In this document: piece after piece, positions 36,401 through 46,357 of the stretch | Numbering within the stretch: the first letter of the stretch is position 1 | How the letters are laid out: each line of letters begins with the position of its first letter | DNA from: Cyanophora paradoxa | Lineage: Eukaryota; Glaucocystophyceae; Cyanophorales; Cyanophoraceae | Direction of reading: 5' to 3' | NCBI GenBank assembly: GCA_004431415.1 | Contig: QPMI01000658.1 | Location: forward strand, 124,001-188,000 | Length of the DNA: 64,000 nucleotides | Notes under the pieces: generated by a model | Seen by the model: only the letters and a program-made list of their open reading frames with translations | What the model was told of the DNA's origin: nothing | The model's database searches: none | Program-made: the position numbers and the translations under genes

Positions 36401-39400
36401 CTCGTGGGACCTTCCCGCTGTGTCCTTTGCCGCCGGTGCACGCATCTGGGTGCGCTCAGGATTGCCGCGCGCGGTCGCAGGAAAAGTATCCCTGGCGTCT
36501 AATTATATAATGCTTCCATCAGATACGATCCCTCAGCGGGCTTCGCCAGGGGACCAATTCCGCGTACGCGTGATCTCTCACGTCATGCTGCATGTTTGAA
36601 GTGGTTCTGATTTTCGCCATTTCGTTTGCAGGGAGGACACTATTCTGACGTGCGGCGGCATGGGCCACGCGATCTCCCTCTCGCACGCCTCGCCCTCGTC
36701 TCGTTCCTCGGCGTTAGCATCGCCAAGTGCGGCGCGGTGGAGAGCTCCACCCGAGTGGACGCGAGCCGCTCCGGCGCCGCGGTCTCCGTTGTCGGGCTCA
36801 AGGACATCGTGTTCAGGGTACTCGGCCTCTGCCATCTCCGAGCGCGAGCGCGGGCGGCTGATCCCGTTCGCAGAACATCATCTTTGCACGCAACGGCAAC
36901 CAGAACGCAAGCGCAGATGGCCGTGGTGGCGCTGTGGCGCTCTTCGCTGGAGCGTCGGCGGCCTTCGAGAACTGCATTTTCGTGCAGGTGCCGGCACCCG
37001 CGGCTAATAACAAACTATGATCTCCGCTCGTTTGCGCTGACAACGACGCAGAACGACGCGCGCCGAGGCGGCGGCGCCGTTGCCGTCCTCGACGGCAGCG
37101 AGGCACGGTTCGAGGGCTGCGTCTTCTCGAGCAACTCGGCCCCGATCGGCGGCGCCGTTCTGGTGTCCGGCGCCGCGCGGCGTCCTTCCTGCGGACGGGT
37201 TTCCAGGTGCGCAACGCGATCTTGCGGAGGGAGCTGGCCTGGGGCGATTCCGCGCGCGCGTGCCTCCGCAGAGGAACGCGGCGGTCCCTCCGCCGGAGAT
37301 GGAGGACGACACCATTTCCGCCTCGATCGCGATGACGAGCCCGCGGCGGTCGAGAAGTGGCTCGGCGGGGCCGTGGCAGTGCAATCCGCGACGGAGGCAG
37401 TGCGGTTCGACGTCGCAATCTTTGAGGGCAACGCCGCGCACTTCGGCACGGCCATCTCGGCCGCGAGCCGCGTCGTCGTCACGCGCTCTCAAGTGTCGGG
37501 CTCGAACGGAGGGGCCGTGTGGGTCCGGTCGACCGAGGCGCGCCTCGAGCTCACGGCATTCTCCGGGAACGAGAACGTCATGCCGCTGGCCGCCGGAGCC
37601 GTTGCCTGCAGCGGCGCGGGAGCTTCCCTCTCCGTCTTCGCTTCGACCTTCGACGACAACTGGGGGTGTACGGCGGCGCGGCTCGGGTCTTCGACGGGTG
37701 CCGCGCAAACACTTCGCTCTCCGCGTTCTCGCGTGCGCCCCGGCCCGCCGCTTCTGCTCGCCACAGCCCCTCCATTCCGAATCCCTTTTAATATCCGACC
37801 AGGCAACGTGGCGCTGGCGGGGTCCGGGGGCGCCGTGATGGTGGGTCAGGCGGCGGACCCAGGCTCTGCAGTGGCGTCGACCTGGGCATCCTTCGACCAG
37901 GTCGAGTTCCGCGAGAACGTCGCCGGGTTCCAGGACGAAGGGCAGGCGGCGGAATTCGAGGCCGACCCGACGCTCGGCTCCGGTGGCGCGCTAGCCCTCC
38001 TCGCCCCGCTCGACGGGGCCGTGCCCATCTCCGGCTGCCTCTTCGCAAAGAACCGCGCGGCGCTGGGCGGCGGCCTCTTCGCCAATGCGTCCGTGCGCAT
38101 CGACGGCGACACGATCTTCTTCTCGAACGAGGCGGGCTTCCCGTGGTTCGACGCGCACGCCCAGCGCGAGGTCCAGATCGGCGGCGGCGCGCTCCTCGCA
38201 TTCGCGGCCGCGCCGAACCACGTCGGGGGCGCGCTTTTCGCGCTGAACAAGGCACACGGCGCCTTCGGCGGAGGCCTCGCGATGCTCGGGGGGTCGCTGG
38301 AGATCCGCGGTCCGCGCTTCCTGTCGAACGCAGTGCTCGGGCCCGACAGCCAGGGCGGCGGTGCGCGCGCGCGCCCTCCGCGCCACCCTGCGCTGCCAAT
38401 TTCGCACTGAGAAGTGCTTTCGCGCTGCCCAGGTATTTTCGCGCAAAACACGATCTTCCTGGGCGACCCGAGGTTTGTCGCCGCAGGCAACTCAGCCGAG
38501 GGAACTGTGCGTGCTCCCCAAATTGAGACCAGACTCCGAACCCGTCCCAACCTCGAACTCGCGCAGTTCCAGAACGTGTACCTGCTCGGATCCGGAGGCA
38601 GCTCGGGCGCCGCGAACGGGACGGCCTCGGGCGCGGCGGGCGTCGTCAAGTCGTGCGCGTCCTGCTCGGCGTGCCAGGCCTGCGAGCCCGCCACCGGCCG
38701 CTGCAAATTCCCCGCGGACTTCGGTGCGACGCAAACCGCAAACCGCAACAAACCGCTGCTTATCAAATACCAATTAAAATGAAAATACGCAGAGGCGTGG
38801 TGCGAGGCGATCGGCGGGTGCAGCCCCGAGACGTGCCCGTTCGTCTCCGCCGGCACCGCGCGGTTCGACGAGACCGACGGGCTCCGCTCCATCCGCGTAG
38901 AGCTGGACGCTGGCCCGGGCGCCGGCGCCGGCGCCGGCGCCGCCTCTGCCAACGTCAACGGCTCATGCGCCTCCTTCTTCGTCCCGGACACCCTCCGCAT
39001 CCTCGGCGAAGGCGCTTATAACCTCTTTCTTATATTTTTACAGCGCACTATAACACATTCTATAGTTCTAATAAAAAAGCTGTTAAGAAAAAATACTATA
39101 CTACCGCTGAACGCTGACCGTCGACGTCGCGGACATGCGCAGGAGCGTCGTGCGCGCTGGGCTCGAGCTCGGGCGGCGCTCGCAATCGGCGGAAGGCGCT
39201 GCAGTCGACCGGCACCGGCGAGCTGATCGTGCGGCTGGGCGGCGCTTTCTCGGTCGAGCCCGGGGCCGTCCTCGGGCTCCAGCTGGACCTCCTCCCGCAG
39301 CGCTTCCGCTCCGTCTCCAACTCCGCCGTCGTCGAGATCGAGCAGGTGCGGCGACCCTATAATTACTTCAACGCGTGGCGCGCAAGCTGATCACGCGCCC

Positions 39401-39782
39401 CCGACGCCCTCAGACGTCGATCCCCGTCGAGCAGCTCAAGTCTCAGCTGGCGTGGACGAACCGCACCCTCGCGGCGGAGCTGGGGCAGCGCTCCGGATTC
39501 GCCGCCTTTCAGACCGGCCCGACGCCCGCCGACGCGTCTTCGTCCACGATCTCGCCCGGAGCGATCGTCGCCATCGCGCTCGGCAGCGCTGCGGCGGTGC
39601 TCGCCGTGGTCTGGGGCGTCCTGGCCTGGCGGCGCCTCTCCGGATATCGATCCGGACCCCGCCGCCCAGAGCTCGATCGGGATCGCGAACAGCGGCCGAA
39701 CGCGGACGTCGTCCTCGTGCTCGGGGAGACTCGCGATCAGAGCAGGAGGCCGCCCGCGGGCACCGCCACTTTTTTTGTTTGA
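27421..39782 (+). CDS. Large surface receptor: signal peptide, FN3-like modules, kelch-like exons, right-handed beta-helix, TM helix, cytoplasmic tail
   Basis: The ATG at 27421 (or 27448) opens a signal peptide (LLLKSVLLLVAFAAAAVAA). Well-supported exons: 27421-27583, 27664-27846, 27924-28037, 28685-28756, 29304-29472, 29545-29627, 29696-29899, 29931-30044, FN3-like exons at 31268-32660, 34617-34742 (kelch motif RAYLFGG, then NDLYQIDVS), 34809-35164, 35243-35356, 35511-35599, 35663-35800, 35860-35999, 36105-36279, 36354-36436, 36631-36818, 36872-36987, 37051-37206, 37271-37695, 37803-38358, 38432-38506, 38567-38723, 38793-39011, 39143-39345 and 39414-39782. A Pro/Thr linker follows the FN3-like part. 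Exons from 36872 to 38358 repeat GGAV...F...N rungs like Chlamydia Pmp beta-helices. A CxxCxxCxxC cluster, one TM helix (GAIVAIALGSAAAVLAVVWG) and a basic tail end the protein. Several unit-1 exons differ from unit 2 by single-base frameshifts. Exons at 33140-34600 are only partly resolved. Confidence 0.65.
31094..32432 (+). repeat. Tandem duplication of two FN3-like exons inside the receptor gene
   Basis: 31094-31765 and 31766-32432 are nearly identical (period 672, shortened to about 666 by a shorter poly-C run). Each copy carries exons coding for TTIVKRPSTVLAVTRTGC and for TADYAAEAVPTGRYPLK onward. One coding change is visible, Gly to Trp in TTGGRH versus TTWGRH. The second copy runs on into the Pro/Thr linker; the first runs into duplicated intron sequence. 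Confidence 0.9.
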
Positions 39783-41195
39783 GATTGCAGATAAATTTTT
39801 GAGGCGTCCACAGCAAGCCCTCTTTCCTAGAAGCTTGAAGCCTTCACCTTGCATTTTTTTCCTAGGCCTTTTTCTGTCATTAAAAGCCTCGACCTTTTTT
39901 CCATTTTTTTCCAGTTCTTTTCCAGCTATATGCCAGGCTGGGCCCCGCTGGGCCCCGCCCCGCGGAATGCGCCGGCGCTTCGTGGACTCGCGAAGCGACG
40001 CACCTCGCATATTCGCGAAGCGACGCACCTCGGTAGTTCTTTAACTTGCATGCGACTCGAGGCTCGAGCTCGCTAGCGATTTCTATCGCGAATCGATTCG
40101 CGACCCGCGGCCGCGTGCCGAGCTCCAGCCTCCAGCTGCAGCCTGCAGGCTGCAGCCCTCAGCCTGCGCATGCAGGCTGCAGCCCGCGGCCTGCAGCTGC
40201 AGACTGCAGTCAACGTTAACGCCGCAGCGGCGCCGGCTGAGTGATCATGAGTTGACAGTGACTCAGTGACTCGCAATCGCGACGCGCGCGCGACGCGCGT
40301 CCGACGGTCGCAACGGATGAGCTGTCCGAGGGTAGTGCAACTTCCAAAAAAAAAGAAAACTTATGAGCTGTCGGGCAACTTCCAAAACAAACGAATGCGA
40401 TATTGTTTTTTTCCTTCACTCGAACTCGGATGACGTTGCTCTAGATCTTAGCAGGTTGGATCCTAGCAGTGGCTAGCACGTCGACAGTGACTCGACAGTG
40501 AGTCGACACTGCAGCTGCTCGCGAAAAAACGTCGGTCCCTACAACTCGCGATCGGTTTTTTCGCGAGCAGTGCGAGGTAGGCTCTTAGCAGGGTGGATCC
40601 TAGCACGGACCCGATCGAGTCCACTGCCGGACCACCGGCGTACCGGGTACTGGATCCGGACCAGGCAGCGCATCACGGCGATCACGCTGCGCATGCCGCC
40701 AGTGCTACTCAGTGACTAGTACAGTAGTATGCCCGGCGCACTGCATGCGGCATGCGCACGTGCACGGGCCCCTAAAGCCTAGTAGCTAGCCAGTACTACG
40801 GCACCGGTACCGGGGTAGTAGGACTCTAGCCTACCGCGGGGCCGGTACCGGTAGGACTCCGTACTACGTATATACGTTAGGGGCCTTGCCAGGCTTGCGC
40901 TAGGGCCAAGTACAACTAGTAGTTCAACGGTTGCAGCCAAGGTGCAGGTGGGCTCGAGCTCCCGGGTCCTTGACAGTGTTGACACGGCGTGCGAGTGACG
41001 GCGCGGGGTGTGGCGCAGGCGCGTGCGTGATTACACGATCTCGAGCGCTTCTTATTCTTTCTTCAAGGACTAGACCACGTATCTTGGCGAAGATGGTGTT
41101 CTCGCCTTTAATGTATTTCAACAACTCCTCGACCGGTCCGTGCGATTTCTCAAGAGCGTGCCGCGCATGCAGCATGTACAGTGCCCGCCGCGCAG
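39783..41195. other. Intergenic in unit 1, palindrome-rich; no gene seen
   Basis: Contains nested CTGCAG/GCAGCCTGCAGG palindromes (40110-40215), a hairpin at about 40513-40567 whose arms read CTGCTCGCGAAAAAAC, paired TTAGCAGG(T/G)TGGATCCTAGCA repeats at about 40447 and 40577, and TACTAC/CCGGTACC units near 40790-40880. A short open stretch near 41000-41140 could be a leader exon of the next gene, but I cannot join it in frame. Confidence 0.5.
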
Positions 41196-42066
41196 GCGCA
41201 CGCAATTGACAATGCGCATGCAGACTACGCCTGCTTCAAGACGTCCGACTGCAGCGGCAGTGGGAACGGCTACTCGGGGAAAACCTATGACAAGATCAAT
41301 GCAGCTGCCGAGTGCTGGGCCGGAGGGGCTACCTACGTAAAGTGGGGCCCCGACTCGAACTCGAACACGATTTGTAAGAGCGTGACCGACTCGGACTTCA
41401 AAGCCGGTGCGAAAATCTGGTTTCGCATGATCATGTCTAGATCTGCCTGCGCATATGCATGCGCACTGACTTCGCAAAGGCTTTAAATGTTATTCTGGGA
41501 GCACCTGCTCGGAAAGCACTCTGCAAGCTGATTTCACAAGCGGAAGCTACCTCCTTGACTATGCTAGCACAATGTGCAACCTTTACGGGCAGTACTGCAA
41601 CTCCTTCAAATTCAATGGCGTGTGCATCCAAAAGAAAACGACGAATTGCAGCTCCAATTGCTCATATAGGACGACGACGACGAAACTCGACGACGATACT
41701 CAGGTGCACCCCTCGAAAAATAAATTAAATTAAACCTGCATGAATTGAGACGTGGCCTGGAAATCTAACCGACGAGCTTGCTATATATGCCATCGGCAGG
41801 TCGTGGGTGGTGAGGATCCGGAGGAGGCCGAGATGGATGCTGCGGAGATCGAGGTGGAGGCGGAAGCGGAGGCCGCGGTGCGCCCTCTCCCGCGGCTGAC
41901 TCCTCAGACTCGATCGCGAGCTCGCCGCGACAATCGCAATCTGAGGCGCCGCGACAGATGCTTGCAATTGCGGACGCTGAGGGCGCCGACTTCGACGCCT
42001 GCGCGTGATAAATACGCATACCGTAGTACCGCAAACTCCAGCAGCCGAGGCGTGACAAGACTATAG
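41196..42066 (+). CDS. Small Cys-rich secreted-type protein, 5' end not found (unit 1 copy)
   Basis: Three exons: 41196-41406 (DYACFKTSDCSGSG onward), 41480-41703 (GFKCYSGSTCSE, then MCNLYGQYCNSF, then NCSSNCSYRTTTT) and 41800-42066 (acidic EVEAEAEAA stretch). The first junction keeps phase 1 and the second phase 0. About a dozen Cys and several N-x-S/T sites suggest an extracellular protein. I do not recognise the family and see no convincing start codon or signal peptide. In the last exon another frame ending at 42009 is also plausible. Confidence 0.45.
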
Positions 42067-42359
42067 CTAGCACTCTCTCTGAGATTCTCCTTTACCCGTG
42101 CACGTGCCGCAGTGCAGCTTACTTGATTGTATCGTGCTAATGGCTCAGACGGCATGATCATGATCGTGAGACTTCGATTTCGGATGGTTTGTGACCGTTG
42201 AACAGATGCACGCGTATGCATGCACAACTTGGCAAGGTCATCGATTTTTTTTGCAAAAGCCCAACCGGGCAATGTTCGTATTAAAATGACAACAACAGCC
42301 TCCCCGTCGGCGGCATCGAACTGGGGGGGCACCTTATCTTGCTCTAAGGCTCTGCTACC

Positions 42360-43620
42360 ATGCTACCACAACTTAGCTAGCAACGTGTTGAGCTGGAGCG
42401 GGGAGGTCCTAAGGGTGCTGTCGTCCGTGGCCCTGTGGGGGGGAGGGGGGAGGGGGGGGAGGGCACTTCCGGCCAGGTTGGGCGTAGGGAAGGGGTGAGG
42501 AGAAGAGGGGTGCGGGGGAGAGGGGTCTCGGAGGAAAATTAAGCTAGCTGCCACGGCCCGAGTGCCGCCGCCGGGGGCGGGGGCGGGGCGCTGGAGGGCG
42601 GCCGGGGCGGGGCGCGGGAGCCGGGGGCGGGGTGGGGTGCTGGAGCCGGGGGCGGGGGCGGGGCGCTGGAGCCGGGGGGCGGGGGCGGGGCGCTGGCGCC
42701 GGCGGCAGGGGCCGGCTTGGAAGCCGGGTCCGGGCGAGCCTCGTCTGGCTCTGGGGGGGGGGACCGAGCGTACACGTCTCTGTACCGACCTCGGGGAGGA
42801 GGAGTCCGGGTGGGCGCCCTTTGGGCCCAGGCCGGGGGAGAGGGGGCGGGGGCGTGGGCCCGCGGGGCCTGGGCTCTGGGCGGGGGAGGGACCGGCGCGG
42901 GGCGCTAGGGAGTAGGACGTGGGCGCACCCTGCCGTTGTTGTATATCGGACGGCGCCGACGGCCCCGTCGCGCGGCGAGCTCGAGGCGGAGGGGAGAGGT
43001 CGAGATGCAGGGCGAGATCTGCAGGCGCGCGGGCACGTTCTGTAAGGATGGGGCGGCGCGCGCGGCGCCTGCAGCATGGCGGCGGCGTTCGAGGAGCAGC
43101 GGCGGCGGCGCGCGACGGCGGGAGCGTCAGTTTAGAGAGCTGGTGGTTATCGGACATCTGCTATGCGGCGGGTGGCGTGTAAGTGGCCGGGACGGGCCGT
43201 GGCGCATGCGCGGCGATGGCGGGAAACCGGGCGAGGTCTAGGCGGCCGACCGGCGCCGTTTGCGCGTTCTAGGGCTGTAGTATTATACCGGGAGCGGCAG
43301 CGTGCTGTCTGTACTTCCCGCGCGGGGTGCCGGCGAGGTCCTCGACATTCAAAAAGTGGCTCGATGATGTCGGCGGGGCTCCACGACGCTCCGGGGGCGG
43401 GCTGCCGGCTTCGGCGGTCGTGCTGGACGGTGATGTGCTCGTGTCGCCTGGCGGGCTGCGCCCGGCTGGCCTAACTAGCGTTGTCGGTCCACGGGGGTCG
43501 GGTGGAGCTGGCGCGCGACTTTCCGAGCAGCTTGACACGCGGCGTTATCAGGCACCCACGGGTGGGAAGCCTGGCCCGCCGCGCTGCCGTAATCGTCGCG
43601 CGTAATATACCGACTGTAAG
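42360..43620. repeat. G-rich low-complexity tract and minisatellite (unit 1)
   Basis: GGGGGCGGGGCGCTGGAGCC-type units repeat from about 42580 to 42710, followed by GC-rich sequence to 43600. All frames are open because stops are rare in such DNA. A frame at about 43330-43605 (STFKKWLDDVGG) looks slightly protein-like, but I cannot support a gene. Confidence 0.5.
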
Positions 43621-43734
43621 TAACAGTAAGTGGGCTATAGCTGTTGTCAAATTCAAATAAGCACTAGCTATAGTCTGACTGCCTCGGGTCCGGAGGCTCT
43701 AGAACTGATCATAAATCGAGCTGCAGCTCGATTC

Positions 43735-43868
43735 AGAGTCAGCGAAGAAGAGAGAGGGAGGGAGCCGGGCCAGTCAGTCTTCTTCTTCTTCTGCTTCTGC
43801 TTCCCACCCACCCACCCGTCCGTCCGTCTCACCTGGACGGCGCCCTTGAGCTGCGCCCGCTCGCCGCA
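43735..43868 (-). repeat. Partial duplicate of a coiled-coil exon and its donor intron, placed after the gene's stop
   Basis: This stretch repeats, with small changes, the sequence at about 44983-45160: the AGTCAGCGAAGAAGAGAGAG run, the CTTCTTCTGCTTCCCACCCA run and the end of the ERAQLKGAVQ exon with its GTGAG donor. It lies just 3' of the stop codon at 43891. Unit 2 has the same arrangement at about 59358-59490. Confidence 0.7.
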
Positions 43869-43890
43869 GTCCGAGTTCGAAGTTCGGCGG

Positions 43891-46240
43891 TCACATGACC
43901 GCGCAGGCCTCGCAGCCCTTCTCCGTTTTGCAGACGGGGCAGCCCTTCGAGAACAGCGAAGTGAGCCCAGGCGGCCAGCGAGGGCCCCGCGGCCGGGCGC
44001 TGGCAGGGCGGGGCAGCCGGGCGCTGGCGGGGCGGACCTTGCAGCCGGTGGCCTGGTGCCGCTTGCGGGTCGCCTCGATGAAGCGCTCGAGCTGCTTCTC
44101 GTCCATGGCCTGCGCGGGGGGCGGCGTCGGCGGCGGCGGCGCCGCGAGTCGAGGGCGCGGGGCCGGCGCCACGCACGTCGAAGTCCGGCACCTCTCTGCC
44201 CTTGGGCGAGGGCGAGGGCGTGGCCCCCCTCTGGCCCGCGGGCGAGGGCGCGGGCGCGGGCGAGGCCGCGGGGGAGGCCGCCTGCGAACGAAGAAGTTTC
44301 GGCGAACGAAGTTTCGGCTATAAATAGCCGGGGGGTACCGGAGGCGCGAGGGAGTCGGGGGCGGTGGGGGCGGCGCCGTTGGGGAGGTGGGGCGCCCCCG
44401 GGGCCCGCCGGAGGGCGGCCTCAAGGCGCTGCGCGTGCTCCCGGTGGTGCCCGGCCCGCCGGCCCCGCCGGGGCCCGCCGCCTGCAGCGCCGCCTCGAGC
44501 TGCGAGGTGCGCGCCAGCCACTCCTTGATCTCCCGCACCTGGCCCTCCAGCGCCGCGGCGCCGCCGCCTTCCGCCCCGCCCCCGCCCCGCCCCCGGGGCG
44601 GAGTGGAGGGCGGCGAGGAGGGACACCAGGTTGGAGACGAAGGACTCGCGCTCGGCGCGGAGGCCGCGCTTGCCGCGCACGCGCTCCGCCAGCGTCTCGA
44701 TGCGGTCCCGTGTCTCCGCCAGCTCCGCCGACGCCCGCTGCAGGCCCTCCCGCCTCTCCTCCAGGTCCTGCGCCCGCCGCAAGCCAAGCCCACCTCAGAG
44801 TAAAGAAGAAGAAGAACGAGGAACTAGCTCGGCTTAATCAAACTAGCCAAATGAAGAACTAGAGCTCAGGATCGATGGGTGGGCGGACGCACGCGGGTGC
44901 GGGCGCGGAGGGCGTCCTTGAGCGCGTTGAGCTTCTCGACGGGGAAGCCGAGCTCGGCCTGCTTCTTCTGCTCGGCCGCCCCTCAGAGTCAGCGAAGAAG
45001 AGAGAGGGAGGGGGAGAGCGAAGAAGAAGAGAGAGGCCTAGGGAGGGAGCCGAGCTATCTATCTAACCAGCTTTCTGGATCTATCTAGTCTTCTTCTTCT
45101 GCTTCCCACCCACCCGTCCATCCGTCTCACCTGGACGGCGCCCTTGAGCTGCGCCCGCTCGATGGCGCACTCCTCGAGGCCCTCCTTCTGCTTCTCGACG
45201 GCCTTGCGGATCTCCTTGAGCACCGAGCGCAGCGTGACGACGTGCCCGGCCAGCATGTCGTACACCTGCGCGGCGGCCGCTGAGCGGGAGCCGGGAGGCT
45301 GGGCGGGGCTGGGCTGGAGCCTGGGCTAGGCAAAGAGGCAATCTCGTTTATCTATCGATCTATCTAGCTGCCGAGGGGCGGCTGAGGGCGAGCCGAGGGG
45401 CGGGGCGGGGCGGGGCGGGGCGGGGCTAGGCAAAGAGTTCAGGAACGCTATAACCATCTTATATCTTGACTGTCTTGAGAACTATCTTAAGCCTGAGATA
45501 CTTTCAATGTTCCTCTGACCTGCTTGGCGGCAGCAAGCTCCTGGTACTTCTCCTGCGCCGTCTCCCGGAACCGCGCGTCCTGCAGCTCCGCCACCATCCC
45601 CTCGTACTCCGTCCGCCGCGCCTGATTAGAAGAGTGAGCGAGAGGGGTACAGGGAGGAGTAGGGGGGTACGCGGCGCGCTCGCTTGCCTGGAGCTCGTCG
45701 TTCTTTGCGAGAATGAGGAGGCGGAGGCCGGTGACCTTGCGCGCCGCTGCTTCCAGCTCGCCCCGCCGCACCTGCCGCCCCGCACGGGGAGAGGTCAGAA
45801 GACACCGGGCGCCTCCTTTCTACCCGTGTACCCCGGCGCGCCCCTTCCATCCGTCCTCACCTGGAGGCGGCGGGCGATCTCGGCCGAGGCCTGCTTGTGC
45901 ACCTCCGCAGGCGACATCTGCCGCCCCGTCGGCTTGGTTGGTTGGTTGGAGGGGGGGGGGAGGAGGGGGGGTACGCACGCCGGAGAGGTCCGCGCCGAGC
46001 GAGGCGACGAGCTCGATGAGGGGGCTCCCCGGCGGTAGAGAGATCGAGGAGCCGGCCTGCGCCATCGACGGAGACGGGAGATGAGGAGGGCTCGGCGGCG
46101 GCGACGCTGCCGCGCTCGGGGCGGGGCGGGGCGGGGCGGGGTCGGGCGGGGGCTACCGGGGCCTTGGAGACCTGCTCGAAGGTCTTCTGCAGGTCTTCCT
46201 TCAGCGCCAGCAGCTTCTCGTGCTCCGCCCTGCGCCCCGG
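43891..46240 (-). CDS. Coiled-coil protein with C-terminal CxxC pair, 5'-truncated at the unit border (unit 1 copy)
   Basis: Exons on the minus strand: 46240-46172 (AEHEKLLALKEDLQKTFEQ), about 46118-45981 (PLIELVASLGADLSG), 45917-45861 (MSPAEVHKQASAEIARRLQ), 45771-45688, 45621-45520, 45279-45131 (LAGHVVTLRSVLKEIRKAVE), 44982-44893, 44767 to about 44480 (EERREGLQRASAELAETRDR), about 44130-44035 (MDEKQLERFIEATRKRH) and the last exon ending at 43891 with GCPVCKTEKGCEACAVM. The heptad-rich helices predict a long coiled coil; the terminal pair of CxxC motifs could bind zinc. I do not recognise the family. Upstream of 46240 is a 28-base poly-G run and then the repeat border, so earlier exons are missing. 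The 45688 donor is GC. The exon near 46020 has one extra base compared with unit 2. Confidence 0.6.
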
Positions 46241-46248
46241 CTGCTTGA

Positions 46249-46276
46249 GGGGGGGGGGGGGGGGGGGGGGGGGGGG
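46249..46276. repeat. Poly-G run
   Basis: 28 consecutive G next to the unit 1/unit 2 border. The corresponding place in unit 2 (about 61854-61884) is a G run broken by AC and A. Confidence 0.9.
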
Positions 46277-46357
46277 CTGGCTGGGCTAGGGGGGCCGCTA
46301 GGACGCTAGGCTAGAACGAGTGGGAGGGAAGCTAGGAGGGACGGTAGTGGGAGGGAA

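Larger units (their letters stand above)
33134..46357. repeat. Tandem segmental repeat, unit 1 (13.2 kb)
   Basis: The unit starts at GCTAGCGCTGCGTCGTAGG inside an intron of the receptor gene and ends where the same sequence restarts at 46358. It includes the kelch/beta-helix/TM exons, a Cys-rich gene, a G-rich tract and a 5'-truncated coiled-coil gene. Identity to unit 2 is very high; most differences I noticed are homopolymer lengths. Confidence 0.95.

Noticed and set aside
37846-39000. 384-residue minus-strand frame, repeated at 51477-52631
   Set aside because: It is antisense to the beta-helix exons; the plus strand has clear GGAV rungs and splice signals.
42363-43157. Pro/Arg-rich 264-residue minus-strand frame in the G-rich tract
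   Set aside because: Minisatellite DNA lacking stops; copy 2 changes the residues freely, unlike the neighbouring genes.
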